Origin: Eubacteriales bacterium
Lineage (GTDB): Bacteria; Bacillota; Clostridia; Lachnospirales; Lachnospiraceae
Direction: 5' to 3'
NCBI GenBank assembly: GCA_030536855.1
Contig: JAUNPK010000006.1
Coordinates: 30,974 to 94,973, forward strand
Length of the DNA: 64,000 nucleotides
In this document: positions 28,138 to 36,976 of the stretch, in pieces
How the letters are laid out: the number at the start of each line of letters is the position of its first letter
Position numbering within the stretch: the first letter of the stretch is position 1
The notes under the pieces: generated by a model
Told to the model about the DNA's origin: nothing
The model's database searches: none
Seen by the model: the letters and a program-made list of their open reading frames with translations, nothing else
Translations under genes and position numbers: made by a program

Positions 28138-29268
28138 ATGATTAATTCAGTTATACAAGCGTTAATGTTTACATTAAAATTCGTATTAGGTGGAGGGGGG
28201 AATTTAGATTTATATTATTTTTATGCAATGTTGGTATTTGTTTTTTATGTCTGTAAAAGAACCAAGTTGTTAAATAAGATAATAAAGATATGGGCTTTCT
28301 TAATTTGTGTGCATATAGTAATTATTTTGTTCAATGGAATAGAGCAAGAGGTTATAAGAAATATTGTGTCTATTTCAAAGTTATTCATAAACATAGTATT
28401 AATGATGTTTGTGGCTGATAATTTTAAAAAATGGAATTTAGGACAAATAATAAATTGTATTAGTCTAGTGTTATTCATCGAGATTATTTTTGCAATTATA
28501 TTTCGAGAGTCAATATTATGGAGACACAATGATATAATAAACGTATATAGTAAAACAAGATTGCAGTTACTATACATTGAACCAAGTGAATTATCATTGC
28601 ATTGTGCCTTAGTATTAATTTTGATAATGATTTGTGTTGTGGAAAAAGGATTTAAAAGAATATTTTTACTTGATTCAATGGTTTGTATTGTTGCATTAAT
28701 TTTATCAGCGGGTATGTCAGGAATTGCATGTTTAGTAATTTCTGTTTGCATTTTTTATATATATAAAGTGTTACGTGATAAAAGAATATTAAAAAAAACA
28801 TATAAATTAATATTGATAGCTATTGTTTCAGTTATTGCATTATTTTTTATAAAAAAATCGCTTTTTTTAAGAGTTGTTGCAATTTTAAGTGGAAAAGATG
28901 GCTCGTTCTATGCTAGAATTTATGGACCAGTCAAGGTTTTATTGAATGTTTTAAAAGGTAGTAATTATATGGGTTTAGGCGCTGGAATGTTAAATACTGA
29001 TATAGGATTTCAGATGACAGGATTATATTACAAATTTCCTAATTCTTATATGTATATGATAGCTGAGTATGGTCTATTTGGAATAATTACCATGATTGGT
29101 TTCTTGTGGTATTTGTTTAGGATAGCTTTTAAAAAAGCAGATTATGTCTTAATTTTATTAATGTTTTTGGTTGTATTTCAAATGATAGGAGGATACTTTA
29201 GCAATCCAATATTTTGGTTTGGTTATGGTATTATTTTATCTTATAAAAGAGATACGAAAGAGATATAA
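28138..29268 (+). CDS. Wzy/O-antigen-ligase-like polysaccharide polymerase candidate
   Basis: A 376-residue protein with about ten hydrophobic segments and few other features. The pattern GSFYARIYGPVKVLLNVLKG then GLGAGMLNTDIG in the long outer loop and NSYMYMIAEYGLFGIITMIGF near the C-terminus is typical of Wzy-like polymerases and WaaL-like ligases (an E-x-G-x-x-G loop followed by late membrane segments). Its place among glycosyltransferases in an A+T-rich block supports a polymerase. A second candidate of this type lies at 44353-45630. Confidence 0.72.
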   Translation: MINSVIQALMFTLKFVLGGGGNLDLYYFYAMLVFVFYVCKRTKLLNKIIKIWAFLICVHIVIILFNGIEQEVIRNIVSISKLFINIVLMMFVADNFKKWNLGQIINCISLVLFIEIIFAIIFRESILWRHNDIINVYSKTRLQLLYIEPSELSLHCALVLILIMICVVEKGFKRIFLLDSMVCIVALILSAGMSGIACLVISVCIFYIYKVLRDKRILKKTYKLILIAIVSVIALFFIKKSLFLRVVAILSGKDGSFYARIYGPVKVLLNVLKGSNYMGLGAGMLNTDIGFQMTGLYYKFPNSYMYMIAEYGLFGIITMIGFLWYLFRIAFKKADYVLILLMFLVVFQMIGGYFSNPIFWFGYGIILSYKRDTKEI

Positions 29269-29289
29269 GAAAGGATTTTATACCTAGAT

Positions 29290-30393
29290 ATGAAAGTGAT
29301 AATAGTTGAACCACATCCGTATCATTATGAAGTTGTAGCAGGTGTATTGGAGTATTTTTATGATTTGGGGTATGAGACAACTATCTATGTACGAGAGAAT
29401 TTTGATGAGAAAGATGTTCTTTGTAGATATGGTAGAAATGTTATTGTTGAAAAGTATAAGGGTGATACTGAGTTAAAGAATAAAATGAAGGATGTATCTG
29501 TTTCTGAATATGATTTAGTTTTTTTCTCAAGTCTAGAGTATTATCATGAAGATAAAAAGGAAAGCATTTTGAAATTTTTGGGTGAGATACCTAAAACAAA
29601 ATATGGTTTTCTGGGGATATATCATAATTTAGATATAATATCTGAGGATGAGATGAAGTATTTAAAAGAGGGAAGAATTTTCACTTTGTCAGAATTTGAA
29701 TATAAAGGGATTAAAACAAGCATATTAAGTGCACATGCATTTGGAAAGATTTCTATTAAAAAAGAACTCAATGATAATAGGAAAATAGTTTTAATAGGAT
29801 TAAGCAATAGGAGAATGCTTATTGAAAATGCTGTAGAAAAACTAATGTCAGAGGGAGAATACAATGGTTTAGATATTGTTGTTATTGGACAGTTAAAGTG
29901 GTATAAGGATTTTGTTAAGAGATTTATAAGTAACATCATATATAAGTTATGTAAATTATGTAAATTAAAAACACCTTATGAAAAATGCACAATTCGCTCG
30001 TGGAAACAAGTAAAATTAATTGGAAAAATTAGTTTTGAAAAGATGTTTTCTTTAATCGAAGAATGCGATTTCATTGGAATAATATTAGATTACGAAGATT
30101 ATCAAACAAAGGCGTTTCTTAAATATAAGACATCAGGTTCAAAACAATTGGCATATGGCTTTTGTAAGCCGGTTATTATTAGTTCGCAATATGCTAAATG
30201 TTACGGATTTAATGAAAATAATAGTATTGTTTATGAAGGAAATGATGTTTATGATGCTTTGACAAAAGTAAAATACATCAATAACAATGATTATTATGGT
30301 TTAGTGGACTGCTTAAAGAAGGACTCTGATGAGTTGTACAAAAAATCAATATATAACTTACGGAAAGCAATTGAAGGAATAGAGGAATTATAA
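29290..30393 (+). CDS. Probable GT-B glycosyltransferase, divergent
   Basis: A 367-residue soluble protein with VEPHPYHYEVVAGVLEYFYD at the N-terminus and, in the C-terminal half, SFEKMFSLIEECDFIGIIL followed by KTSGSKQLAYGFCKPVIIS, the arrangement of a GT-B donor-binding domain. The classic GT4 acidic motif is not obvious. It ends one base before the next GT4 gene starts, so they are co-translated. The short frame spacing and A+T-rich codons match its neighbours. The exact family is not recognised and activity is inferred from fold-like pattern and context. Confidence 0.6.
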   Translation: MKVIIVEPHPYHYEVVAGVLEYFYDLGYETTIYVRENFDEKDVLCRYGRNVIVEKYKGDTELKNKMKDVSVSEYDLVFFSSLEYYHEDKKESILKFLGEIPKTKYGFLGIYHNLDIISEDEMKYLKEGRIFTLSEFEYKGIKTSILSAHAFGKISIKKELNDNRKIVLIGLSNRRMLIENAVEKLMSEGEYNGLDIVVIGQLKWYKDFVKRFISNIIYKLCKLCKLKTPYEKCTIRSWKQVKLIGKISFEKMFSLIEECDFIGIILDYEDYQTKAFLKYKTSGSKQLAYGFCKPVIISSQYAKCYGFNENNSIVYEGNDVYDALTKVKYINNNDYYGLVDCLKKDSDELYKKSIYNLRKAIEGIEEL

Positions 30394-31464
30394 ATGAATA
30401 TAATATTTGATGCGAGTGTATTGAACAATAGTTTCACAGGGGTTGCAAAAACATTGTTATATTTATACAAATCTTGTAAGGAAATAGACGATTCATTTCA
30501 TGCATATGGTATTTATTGTACTTCGAATGTTGAATTCGAAGAGTACGGTATTACATTAATTAATATAAATGAAATAAGGGGAAACTCGTTGAAAAAAAAA
30601 ATAGAAAATTTTATCCTTGAAAAAGATATTAAAATATTTCATTATCCTAATAATTATGGAATTAGATATAACTTTAAAAATGTAAAAAATGTGTTAACGC
30701 TACATGATGTAATACCTTTAGAAAACAAGAATGCTATAAGAAATCCACTGAAAAAAATATATTATTTAATGAACTTGTATTCAAGTATAAAAATGTCAGA
30801 TTGTATATTTACTGTTTCAAAATATTCCCGAAATGCTATAACAAAAAGATTTAATTGTAAAGACAAAATAAATGTTATACATTGGGGAGCAACCTTACCT
30901 GATAATTACAAAGAAAGTGAATTGATTGCTGATAGATATTATTTATATGTAGGGGGATTTGATAAGAGAAAAGGTATAGATATACTTGTTAAAACATATA
31001 TGAAGATGGTGAAGGAAAAGCAGACAGATTCCAAACTAGTTTTATTAGGTAAAAAGGCTAGTTTAGGTAAAGAAACGGATGATTTAATATTAGAAGGTAT
31101 TAATCAAGGTAATATTATTGTGACAGGATACGTTACAGATGAAGAAGTATGCTGCTACTTAAAGCATGCAATTTGTTTGCTGTATTTATCATATTATGAG
31201 GGATTTGGTTTGCCAATTATTGAAGGGTTTAAAAATGATTGTCCTGTAATAACAACAAAAGGAACCTGTTTGCCAGAAATTGCAGGGGATGCTGTTTTAT
31301 ATGTTGATAGAGAGGATGAGAGCACAATTATTAGTGCCATGAAAGAAATGGAGTTTGACAATAATTCACGTAATGAAATAATAATGAAAGGAAAAAAAAG
31401 ATTAGCAGTGTATGATTGGGAAAAGACAGCATCTAATTTTTTGAAAATAATTAATAAATTATGA
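30394..31464 (+). CDS. GT4 family glycosyltransferase
   Basis: A 356-residue GT-B enzyme with ASVLNNSFTGVAKTLLYLY near the start, LTLHDVIPL, VSKYSRNAI, YVGGFDKRKGIDILVKTY and the donor-site segment LSYYEGFGLPIIEGFKNDCP. It is close in type to the mannosyltransferase group of GT4. A run of ten A residues codes for the lysines near residue 68 (about 30592-30601) and could slip during replication. It overlaps the next GT2 gene by four bases. Confidence 0.88.
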   Translation: MNIIFDASVLNNSFTGVAKTLLYLYKSCKEIDDSFHAYGIYCTSNVEFEEYGITLININEIRGNSLKKKIENFILEKDIKIFHYPNNYGIRYNFKNVKNVLTLHDVIPLENKNAIRNPLKKIYYLMNLYSSIKMSDCIFTVSKYSRNAITKRFNCKDKINVIHWGATLPDNYKESELIADRYYLYVGGFDKRKGIDILVKTYMKMVKEKQTDSKLVLLGKKASLGKETDDLILEGINQGNIIVTGYVTDEEVCCYLKHAICLLYLSYYEGFGLPIIEGFKNDCPVITTKGTCLPEIAGDAVLYVDREDESTIISAMKEMEFDNNSRNEIIMKGKKRLAVYDWEKTASNFLKIINKL

Positions 31465-32435
31465 ATGATGATTTGGTAAGCGTTATAGTTCCGGTGTATA
31501 TGGTTGAGGATTATTTGAAAGAATGTATTGATTCAATAATAAATCAATCATACAAAAATTTAGAAATAATTCTTGTTGATGATGGTTCAAAAGATAAAAG
31601 CAGTGAAATATGTGATGAGTATGCCCTTAATGATTGTCGAGTTAGAGTAGTACATAAAAAAAATGGTGGACTATCTAGCGCACGAAATGCAGGATTGGAT
31701 ATTTGCAGGGGAGAATATATTGCATTTGTAGATTCCGATGATTTTATACATAGAGAGTTTATTAATGCAGCAATCTATGCATTTAAAAAATTTGATAACA
31801 TTGATATTGTTCAGGAAAAGTATGTTTCTTTCAAATGTACCCCAGAAAACAAAGTTAAGAATGTTTCGTTGGATGATATATTAATATTTTCAAAAAATGA
31901 AGCAAAAATATCATTGGCGAAATATATTGATAAGATAACAAATATTTCTTGGGATAAAGTATACAAAAGGGAGTTGTTTTCAAATATCAGGTTTCCAGAA
32001 GGGAGAATTCATGAAGATGAATTTACAACATACAAGCTATTGGAATTGGTAGAAAATGTCGCATATATAAATCAGGAATTATATTTTTATAGACAAAGGG
32101 AAAATAGTATTAAAAATGAAAAATTTAACCTCAAACGACTAGACACTCTAATTGCTTTCGAAGAACGATTGGAGTACTATTTAACATCGAACCAAATGGA
32201 TTTATATACTCTGACTTTAAGAAGATATTTGGACTTGCTAATATATAGTTATTTCTCGATGAAAAAGGCTCGGTGTGACGATTTAAAAGAGTATATTATA
32301 ATTGAAAAGAAAATTAGGAAATGCGTTTATACAAAAATGAACTATATAGGTGTTAAATGTTTTATTAAGGGAAATATATTCCTTATTTTTAGAAACATAT
32401 ATTTTAAGATATGGAGAAAGAAATGTAACTATTGA
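31461..32435 (+). CDS. GT2 family glycosyltransferase
   Basis: A 324-residue GT-A enzyme with VSVIVPVYMVEDYLKECIDS, ILVDDGSKDKS, NGGLSSARNAGL and FVDSDDFI, the complete GT2 donor and metal motifs (DxD within VDSDD), then HEDEFTTYKLL. It overlaps the upstream GT4 gene by four bases. The TGA at 32433-32435 is followed at once by a 33-base sequence that matches the 3' end of the Wzy-like gene at 45.6 kb, so the gene now abuts a recombination scar and an IS110 element. Confidence 0.92.
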   Translation: MNDDLVSVIVPVYMVEDYLKECIDSIINQSYKNLEIILVDDGSKDKSSEICDEYALNDCRVRVVHKKNGGLSSARNAGLDICRGEYIAFVDSDDFIHREFINAAIYAFKKFDNIDIVQEKYVSFKCTPENKVKNVSLDDILIFSKNEAKISLAKYIDKITNISWDKVYKRELFSNIRFPEGRIHEDEFTTYKLLELVENVAYINQELYFYRQRENSIKNEKFNLKRLDTLIAFEERLEYYLTSNQMDLYTLTLRRYLDLLIYSYFSMKKARCDDLKEYIIIEKKIRKCVYTKMNYIGVKCFIKGNIFLIFRNIYFKIWRKKCNY

Positions 32436-32466
32436 GACCAGCTATGAAAAGTCAAGCATAAATTAG
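32434..32466 (+). repeat. Relic copy of the 3' end of a Wzy-like gene
   Basis: These 33 bases match 45617-45649 at 27 positions without gaps, including an exact 12-base start. In the second copy they are the last codons (GDQL-stop) and the 3' flank of the Wzy-like gene. Here they hold no gene. Similarity stops at 32466, which may be the edge of the IS110 insertion. Confidence 0.55.
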
Positions 32467-32568
32467 TTGGAAATTTCAAAATTCTTTTTATGGTAAAAAT
32501 GGGTAACCTTAACAAAGCTCACGAAAAGCCCTTTTTCAAAATCTACTATTGATTGATATACAGACCTC

Positions 32569-33738
32569 TTACTCGAGGTTAAATTCTACAGTGTCAGTAA
32601 GCATCTTCCAGATGACCCTGACTAGCTTGCCGGCACAATGCCCAAGTGCATTGTAGTGAGACCGGCCTTCAGCCCTCTTGGCATCATAGTAAGCCTTGAA
32701 GGTTGCGTTGTTTCTAACAACGTTCCAAGCTGCATTGACAAGAGCGTATCTTAGAACGCGAGAGCCACGTTTGGACATACGAGTTGTTTTAGCCTGAAAG
32801 TTACCAGACTGGTAAACAGACGGATCCAAACCAGCAAAAGCAAGCAGCTTATTCGGATTGGAGAAACGGTGAATATCACCAATTTCACCAAGAATCATTC
32901 CACCATTGATGTATCCGATACCAGGAATGGTCATGATGACAGAATCGTTGTATTTCATGATTTCAGTCATCTCAGCTTCAATCTTTTCTAATTGGCTATC
33001 CAGTAACTCGATTTGTTGGATTGTCTGAGTTATCTGAATAGATATAGCGCTGTCGTTAGCACCGACAGACTTCTGTGCCAGAACTCTTAATTCTTTGGCC
33101 TGCTCTTTGGTAAAGTGTCCGTGCGAGTTCACTTTGAGCAGATTAGCCAGATGAGTCATATGCATGGAAGCAATGTCATTAGGAGAAGGAGCTTCTTTTA
33201 ACAAAGCATAGACAGCGTGCTGATGCAGACCGGATTTAAAGAAGTATTGAATTTCCGGAAACACTTGATCAACATAAGTTGTCAGTTGGATTTTTAAACG
33301 GGTTCTTTGCTTTATGGTTTTCTGCCTAAAGCGTCCCAAAGACTTAAGATCCATCATATTTAGGTCAAAGAAACTGATAAATCTAAGGTCATCCTGCATC
33401 ATAAGAGTTTTAGCAATCACATATGTGTCGACCTTATCTGTCTTAGTTTTGCGAACGTTATTCTTTCGCATCTGACAGGTTTTGATGGGGTTCAACACAC
33501 ACACTTGGTAAAGCTCAGTAACAAGGTATCGAACAAGGTTGTCACCGTAGTGTGCCGTCGACTCAAGACCGATGATGATGCTGTTCTTGTCGAATGATTC
33601 GAGCTTAGAGACCAGCAGTTGGAAGCCATCAGCGTCGTTTGTGAATTTGAACGGCTCAAGAATTATTTCACCGTCGGAAGAAATCGCAGCGGCGAAATGG
33701 TTGAGTTTGGCAATATCAATGCCTACAAAAATTTTCAT
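32569..33738 (-). CDS. IS110-family transposase (DEDD plus serine recombinase type)
   Basis: A 389-residue transposase. The RuvC-like N-terminal domain has [10 protein letters not shown] (Asp8), [13 protein letters not shown] (Glu59) and [12 protein letters not shown] (Asp101, Asp104). The C-terminal Tnp20-like domain has [30 protein letters not shown] with the expected catalytic Ser, and [16 protein letters not shown]. All key residues are present, so it is probably active. The start at 33738 follows GGAGGT with eight bases between; 16 more upstream in-frame codons have no good site. Such enzymes work with a bridge RNA encoded in the flank. Confidence 0.95.
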   Translation of the reverse strand: MKIFVGIDIAKLNHFAAAISSDGEIILEPFKFTNDADGFQLLVSKLESFDKNSIIIGLESTAHYGDNLVRYLVTELYQVCVLNPIKTCQMRKNNVRKTKTDKVDTYVIAKTLMMQDDLRFISFFDLNMMDLKSLGRFRQKTIKQRTRLKIQLTTYVDQVFPEIQYFFKSGLHQHAVYALLKEAPSPNDIASMHMTHLANLLKVNSHGHFTKEQAKELRVLAQKSVGANDSAISIQITQTIQQIELLDSQLEKIEAEMTEIMKYNDSVIMTIPGIGYINGGMILGEIGDIHRFSNPNKLLAFAGLDPSVYQSGNFQAKTTRMSKRGSRVLRYALVNAAWNVVRNNATFKAYYDAKRAEGRSHYNALGHCAGKLVRVIWKMLTDTVEFNLE

Positions 33739-33948
33739 GAGGTTGTACCTCCCTTTCATAAAGTCTGATACCATGATGTCCACCATCGATTATCATCGTA
33801 GACTTGATAGAAATAAGTACTCTGAGTGAAAAACACTCCGGCAACATCCAGCTGATAAACAATTCAGATAAAGGTAGCGGCAATACACTCCAGTTGAGTA
33901 GTCAAGCTACAGAATAGAAATCAAAAGTCCATAGTATCTGAATTGTAT
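33739..33948 (-). ncRNA. Candidate IS110 bridge RNA region
   Basis: The 210 bases before the transposase start hold no gene but have nested pairing. A perfect 12-bp stem (33859-33870 with 33935-33946) encloses a GTAGC/GCTAC stem (33873-33877 with 33906-33910), which encloses an ACTC/GAGT hairpin. A separate GAGTG-AAAAA-CACTC hairpin lies at 33824-33838. In the IS110 group the bridge RNA that selects target and donor DNA is made from this position on the transposase strand. Exact ends and guide loops are not determined. Confidence 0.6.
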
Positions 33949-33979
33949 TAAACCATGTATATAGAAAAATGAAAGGATA

Positions 33980-34009
33980 GTATGATTACTAGCTTCTAAT
34001 TAATCATAC
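33980..34009. other. Small hairpin before a GT4 gene
   Basis: GTATGATTA (33980-33988) pairs exactly with TAATCATAC (34001-34009) around a 12-base loop, ending just before the AAGGTG ribosome binding site of the gene at 34020. It could affect translation or mark the old operon leader. It lacks a T tract, so it is not a terminator. Confidence 0.4.
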
Positions 34010-34019
34010 AAGGTGAATA

Positions 34020-35207
34020 ATGGAAAAAATTGTTTTAGTAAATCCATGGGTTTTACCGGTGCCTGGAGTAAAAGGAGGAGCAATAGAGAGCTTAATAGAT
34101 ATTTTAATAGATCAAAATGAGATATATCATCGTTTTGATTTTATTGTAATATCAATTTATGATAAGGATGCAGAAAGAGTTGCAGAAAAATATAAGTACA
34201 CACAGTTTATATATATAAAGAGTACCTTTATTAGTAAGTTTTTACAAAGATTGTATGGCATACTAAAATACCATTTTTTTAAATGGGATATTCATTGGCT
34301 ATTTAGATATTATTATATTGCTATTAAACATATTAAAAATATACTCCCAGAGTTAGTTATTGTAGAAGGTGGAATGTACGAACAGTTTACTCAGTTGTCA
34401 AATATAATTCCTAAGGAAAGAATGGTGGCATATCTTCATAGTGAAGTATATGCAGGAGATGAGGAATATACTACATTTGGAAATGCATTTGCGATAAGTG
34501 AATTTATAAAAGAAAGATGGTGTAGTAATGGTAAATTCTCACTGAAAAATGTTTCTGTAATTCATAATGTAGTAGATGAAGATATATTTCGTATAGTTAG
34601 TATAGAATCCAATGAAATAATACAGTTGAAAAAAGAATTAAATATTGATTTGCAAAAATTTGTTTTATTATATTCTGGGAGAATAATTCCAGAAAAAGGT
34701 GTTCTAGAACTTGTTAATGCGGTAAAAGATATGAAAAATGTGGAATTGGTGATAGTTGGAGGCACAAATTTCGCTGATAGTAAATCTACATCTTATTTAG
34801 AATGCGTAAAAAAAGTTATCTCTAAAACAGATAATATACATATGGTAGGATATAAACCTAAGGCAGTTATTCCATTATATTATAGTATTGCTGATGTAGT
34901 ATGCGTTCCGTCATTATGGCAAGAACCGGCTGCGCTAGTAACAATCGAGGCAATGCTGATGTCTAAACCTTTAATTGTTACAAATGTTGGTGGTATGGTC
35001 GAATATGTAGATAAAGACTCAGCAATTATAGTGGAAAATGACAATAATATTATTAATAGTCTAAAAAATGCGGTAAAATTTATGATGGAAGATAAAAAGA
35101 AACTAGATGAAATGAGTAGAAAAGCATATGAACGTGGGATGCTTTTTACAAAAAAGAAATATTATGATGAATTTTGTGATAGATGTTGTGAATTGATTTA
35201 TAAATAA
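34020..35207 (+). CDS. GT4 family glycosyltransferase
   Basis: A 395-residue GT-B enzyme. The N-terminus NPWVLPVPGVKGGAIESLID shows the glycine-rich acceptor-side loop. The C-terminal half has LLYSGRIIPEKGVLELVNAV, VGGTNFADS and SLWQEPAALVTIEAMLMSKP, a full GT4 donor-site motif with the E-x6-E type acidic pair. It is the first gene after the IS110 element and has its own AAGGTG site. It probably adds a sugar to the lipid-linked unit; specificity is unknown. Confidence 0.9.
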   Translation: MEKIVLVNPWVLPVPGVKGGAIESLIDILIDQNEIYHRFDFIVISIYDKDAERVAEKYKYTQFIYIKSTFISKFLQRLYGILKYHFFKWDIHWLFRYYYIAIKHIKNILPELVIVEGGMYEQFTQLSNIIPKERMVAYLHSEVYAGDEEYTTFGNAFAISEFIKERWCSNGKFSLKNVSVIHNVVDEDIFRIVSIESNEIIQLKKELNIDLQKFVLLYSGRIIPEKGVLELVNAVKDMKNVELVIVGGTNFADSKSTSYLECVKKVISKTDNIHMVGYKPKAVIPLYYSIADVVCVPSLWQEPAALVTIEAMLMSKPLIVTNVGGMVEYVDKDSAIIVENDNNIINSLKNAVKFMMEDKKKLDEMSRKAYERGMLFTKKKYYDEFCDRCCELIYK

Positions 35208-35220
35208 GGAATGCAGAAGT

Positions 35221-35877
35221 ATGATAATAAATAAACTAAATTGGTTATGTGATAGGATATCATGGAATATTAGAAAATATACAATTAATAAGATAAATAG
35301 TCGTAAATTAAAAAACAGTGATTTCTCTTTGCTTTCTATAGATTGCCTAGGGGGAGTATTATTACATGATTTAGGATTAAAATTTAATTCGCCAACGGTT
35401 AATCTATGGTTTTATCCCAGAGATTTTATTAAATTTGTAAATAATTTGAAATACTATTTAAGTCAGGATATGTACTTTATTAGTGAAGAGGGGATTGATT
35501 ATCCTATCGGTGTTTTGGATGATGTGAAAATTTATTTTACACATTATAAAAATGAGGAAGAGGCAAAATTAAAGTTTGAAAACAGATCACAGCGGATTAA
35601 TTATGAAAAACTCTTTGTATTAATGACTGATGCTAATGGATGTGATGAATCAATTATTGAGGAATTTGAACGTATTCCGTATCCTCATATAATGTTTACT
35701 CATAAAAAATATACAAATTATAAAAGTACATATTATTGTAAACATGATAAAGATGGTGTTTTTCATTCTTGGAAGTATAAATGTTTGCCATTTAGATATT
35801 GTGATAGTTTTAATTTTGCAGAATGGCTAAATACAGGAGAGATTAGTTATGAGAATAGGGATATTGACATTTCATAA
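35221..35877 (+). CDS. DUF1919 family protein
   Basis: A 218-residue protein matching the DUF1919 pattern often seen in polysaccharide loci: SLLSIDCLGGVLLHDLGLKF near residue 40, PTVNLWFYPRDFIKFV, YPIGVLDDVKIYFTHYKNEEEA, and FVLMTDANGCDE followed by FERIPYPHIMFTHK. Studied loci suggest a transferase-like role, but the reaction is not known to me. It overlaps the pyruvyltransferase gene by 29 bases, so the two are likely made together. Confidence 0.75.
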   Translation: MIINKLNWLCDRISWNIRKYTINKINSRKLKNSDFSLLSIDCLGGVLLHDLGLKFNSPTVNLWFYPRDFIKFVNNLKYYLSQDMYFISEEGIDYPIGVLDDVKIYFTHYKNEEEAKLKFENRSQRINYEKLFVLMTDANGCDESIIEEFERIPYPHIMFTHKKYTNYKSTYYCKHDKDGVFHSWKYKCLPFRYCDSFNFAEWLNTGEISYENRDIDIS

Positions 35878-36955
35878 TGCACATAATTACGGGGCAGTGC
35901 TTCAAGCATACGCATTAAAGACATGGTTAGAACATAATAGCAAATATGAAGTAGAAATAATAAATTATAAAAATAAAGTTATCCAAAAGAAATACAATTA
36001 TAGTTTAGTTGTATATATAGGGAAAAAAGATTTGTTTTTTCCGTGGAGATGGAAAATACTTTGGGATAAGCTTTGCTTTATAAAAAATGCTCAAAAGCAA
36101 TGGGCAGTACAGTGGGAAAAGTTTGATGATTTTATTACAGACAACCTAATTATTGATAATGATAGTGAGGTATCGGCAGGAGAATGGTTTGATTATGATT
36201 TGATAATTTTGGGAAGTGATCAAATATGGGAAAAAAAGGCGACTTTAGGATATGATAAAGTATATTTTGGAGATATAAAAACCAAAGCGAAAATTATATC
36301 ATATGCAGCTAGTATGAGTGATATCAACCTTAATGAAAATGATGTAATGTACATAAAAAACAAATTAAATAAACTAGATGCTATATCTGTTAGGGAGGAT
36401 ACAATACAGGATTTTTTAATAAACATATTAAATAAAGATGTGTTCAAGGTATTAGACCCTACGTTATTGTTGGATAAATGTGAATATCAAAAATTATCCC
36501 GAAAGGTTAACAATATGCCGTATGAAAAATATGTTTTGGTATATTATGTTAATGAAGATAAAGGCCTTGAGCAATATATAAAAAAATTGAAAAAAAATAA
36601 TTGCATTAATATTATTGAAATTCACTATTACAATAAAAAAAAGTATAATCCTGTTTTTCAACTTTCAGATGTAGGGCCTGGTGAATTTTTATATTTAATT
36701 GATAACGCCTCTTTCGTAATTACTAATTCATTTCATGGGGTTGCTTTTTCGATTATTTATAATAAAAACTTTTATACCTATTATAAAAAAAATGATAGAG
36801 CAGAAAGTCTTATGAATGTTTTGGGGATATATAATAGAAATCAGTATATAAAAGAAAGTTCTAGCTTTGATGAGATAGATTATATTAAGGTGAATAATCA
36901 AATAAGAGAATTAAGAAAGAATTCTGAAAATTTCTTAAAAACAAATATAAATTAA
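35849..36955 (+). CDS. Polysaccharide pyruvyl transferase family protein
   Basis: A 368-residue member of the PssM/CsaB-type family that adds pyruvate ketals from phosphoenolpyruvate to sugars. Visible are ILTFHNAHNYGAVLQAYAL at the N-terminus, DLIILGSDQIW (near residue 120), ISYAASMSD, ISVREDT, VLDPTLLL and VITNSFHGVAFSIIYNKNF. The order and spacing are typical. It overlaps the DUF1919 gene and is followed by an FrhB-like protein, a pairing common in Clostridia. Whether it transfers pyruvate or another group here is not certain. Confidence 0.9.
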   Translation: MRIGILTFHNAHNYGAVLQAYALKTWLEHNSKYEVEIINYKNKVIQKKYNYSLVVYIGKKDLFFPWRWKILWDKLCFIKNAQKQWAVQWEKFDDFITDNLIIDNDSEVSAGEWFDYDLIILGSDQIWEKKATLGYDKVYFGDIKTKAKIISYAASMSDINLNENDVMYIKNKLNKLDAISVREDTIQDFLINILNKDVFKVLDPTLLLDKCEYQKLSRKVNNMPYEKYVLVYYVNEDKGLEQYIKKLKKNNCINIIEIHYYNKKKYNPVFQLSDVGPGEFLYLIDNASFVITNSFHGVAFSIIYNKNFYTYYKKNDRAESLMNVLGIYNRNQYIKESSSFDEIDYIKVNNQIRELRKNSENFLKTNIN

Positions 36956-36976
36956 ATAGATAGAGGACGTGATAAT

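Larger units (their letters stand above)
32467..33948 (-). mobile_element. IS110-family insertion sequence, about 1.48 kb
   Basis: One intact DEDD-type transposase gene flanked by a short 3' non-coding part (32467-32568) and a longer 5' non-coding part (33739-33948). IS110 elements lack terminal inverted repeats, so ends are inferred. The right limit (the element's left end) is placed where similarity to the decayed copy at 44062-44112 begins. The left limit is placed where the relic repeat at 32434-32466 stops. The element is visibly richer in G+C than the genes around it. Confidence 0.7.

Noticed and set aside
28195-28200. A run of six G residues in a Wzy-like gene as a possible phase-variation tract
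   Set aside because: Six bases is too short to slip often, and a similar run occurs in the DUF4012 gene near 60962.
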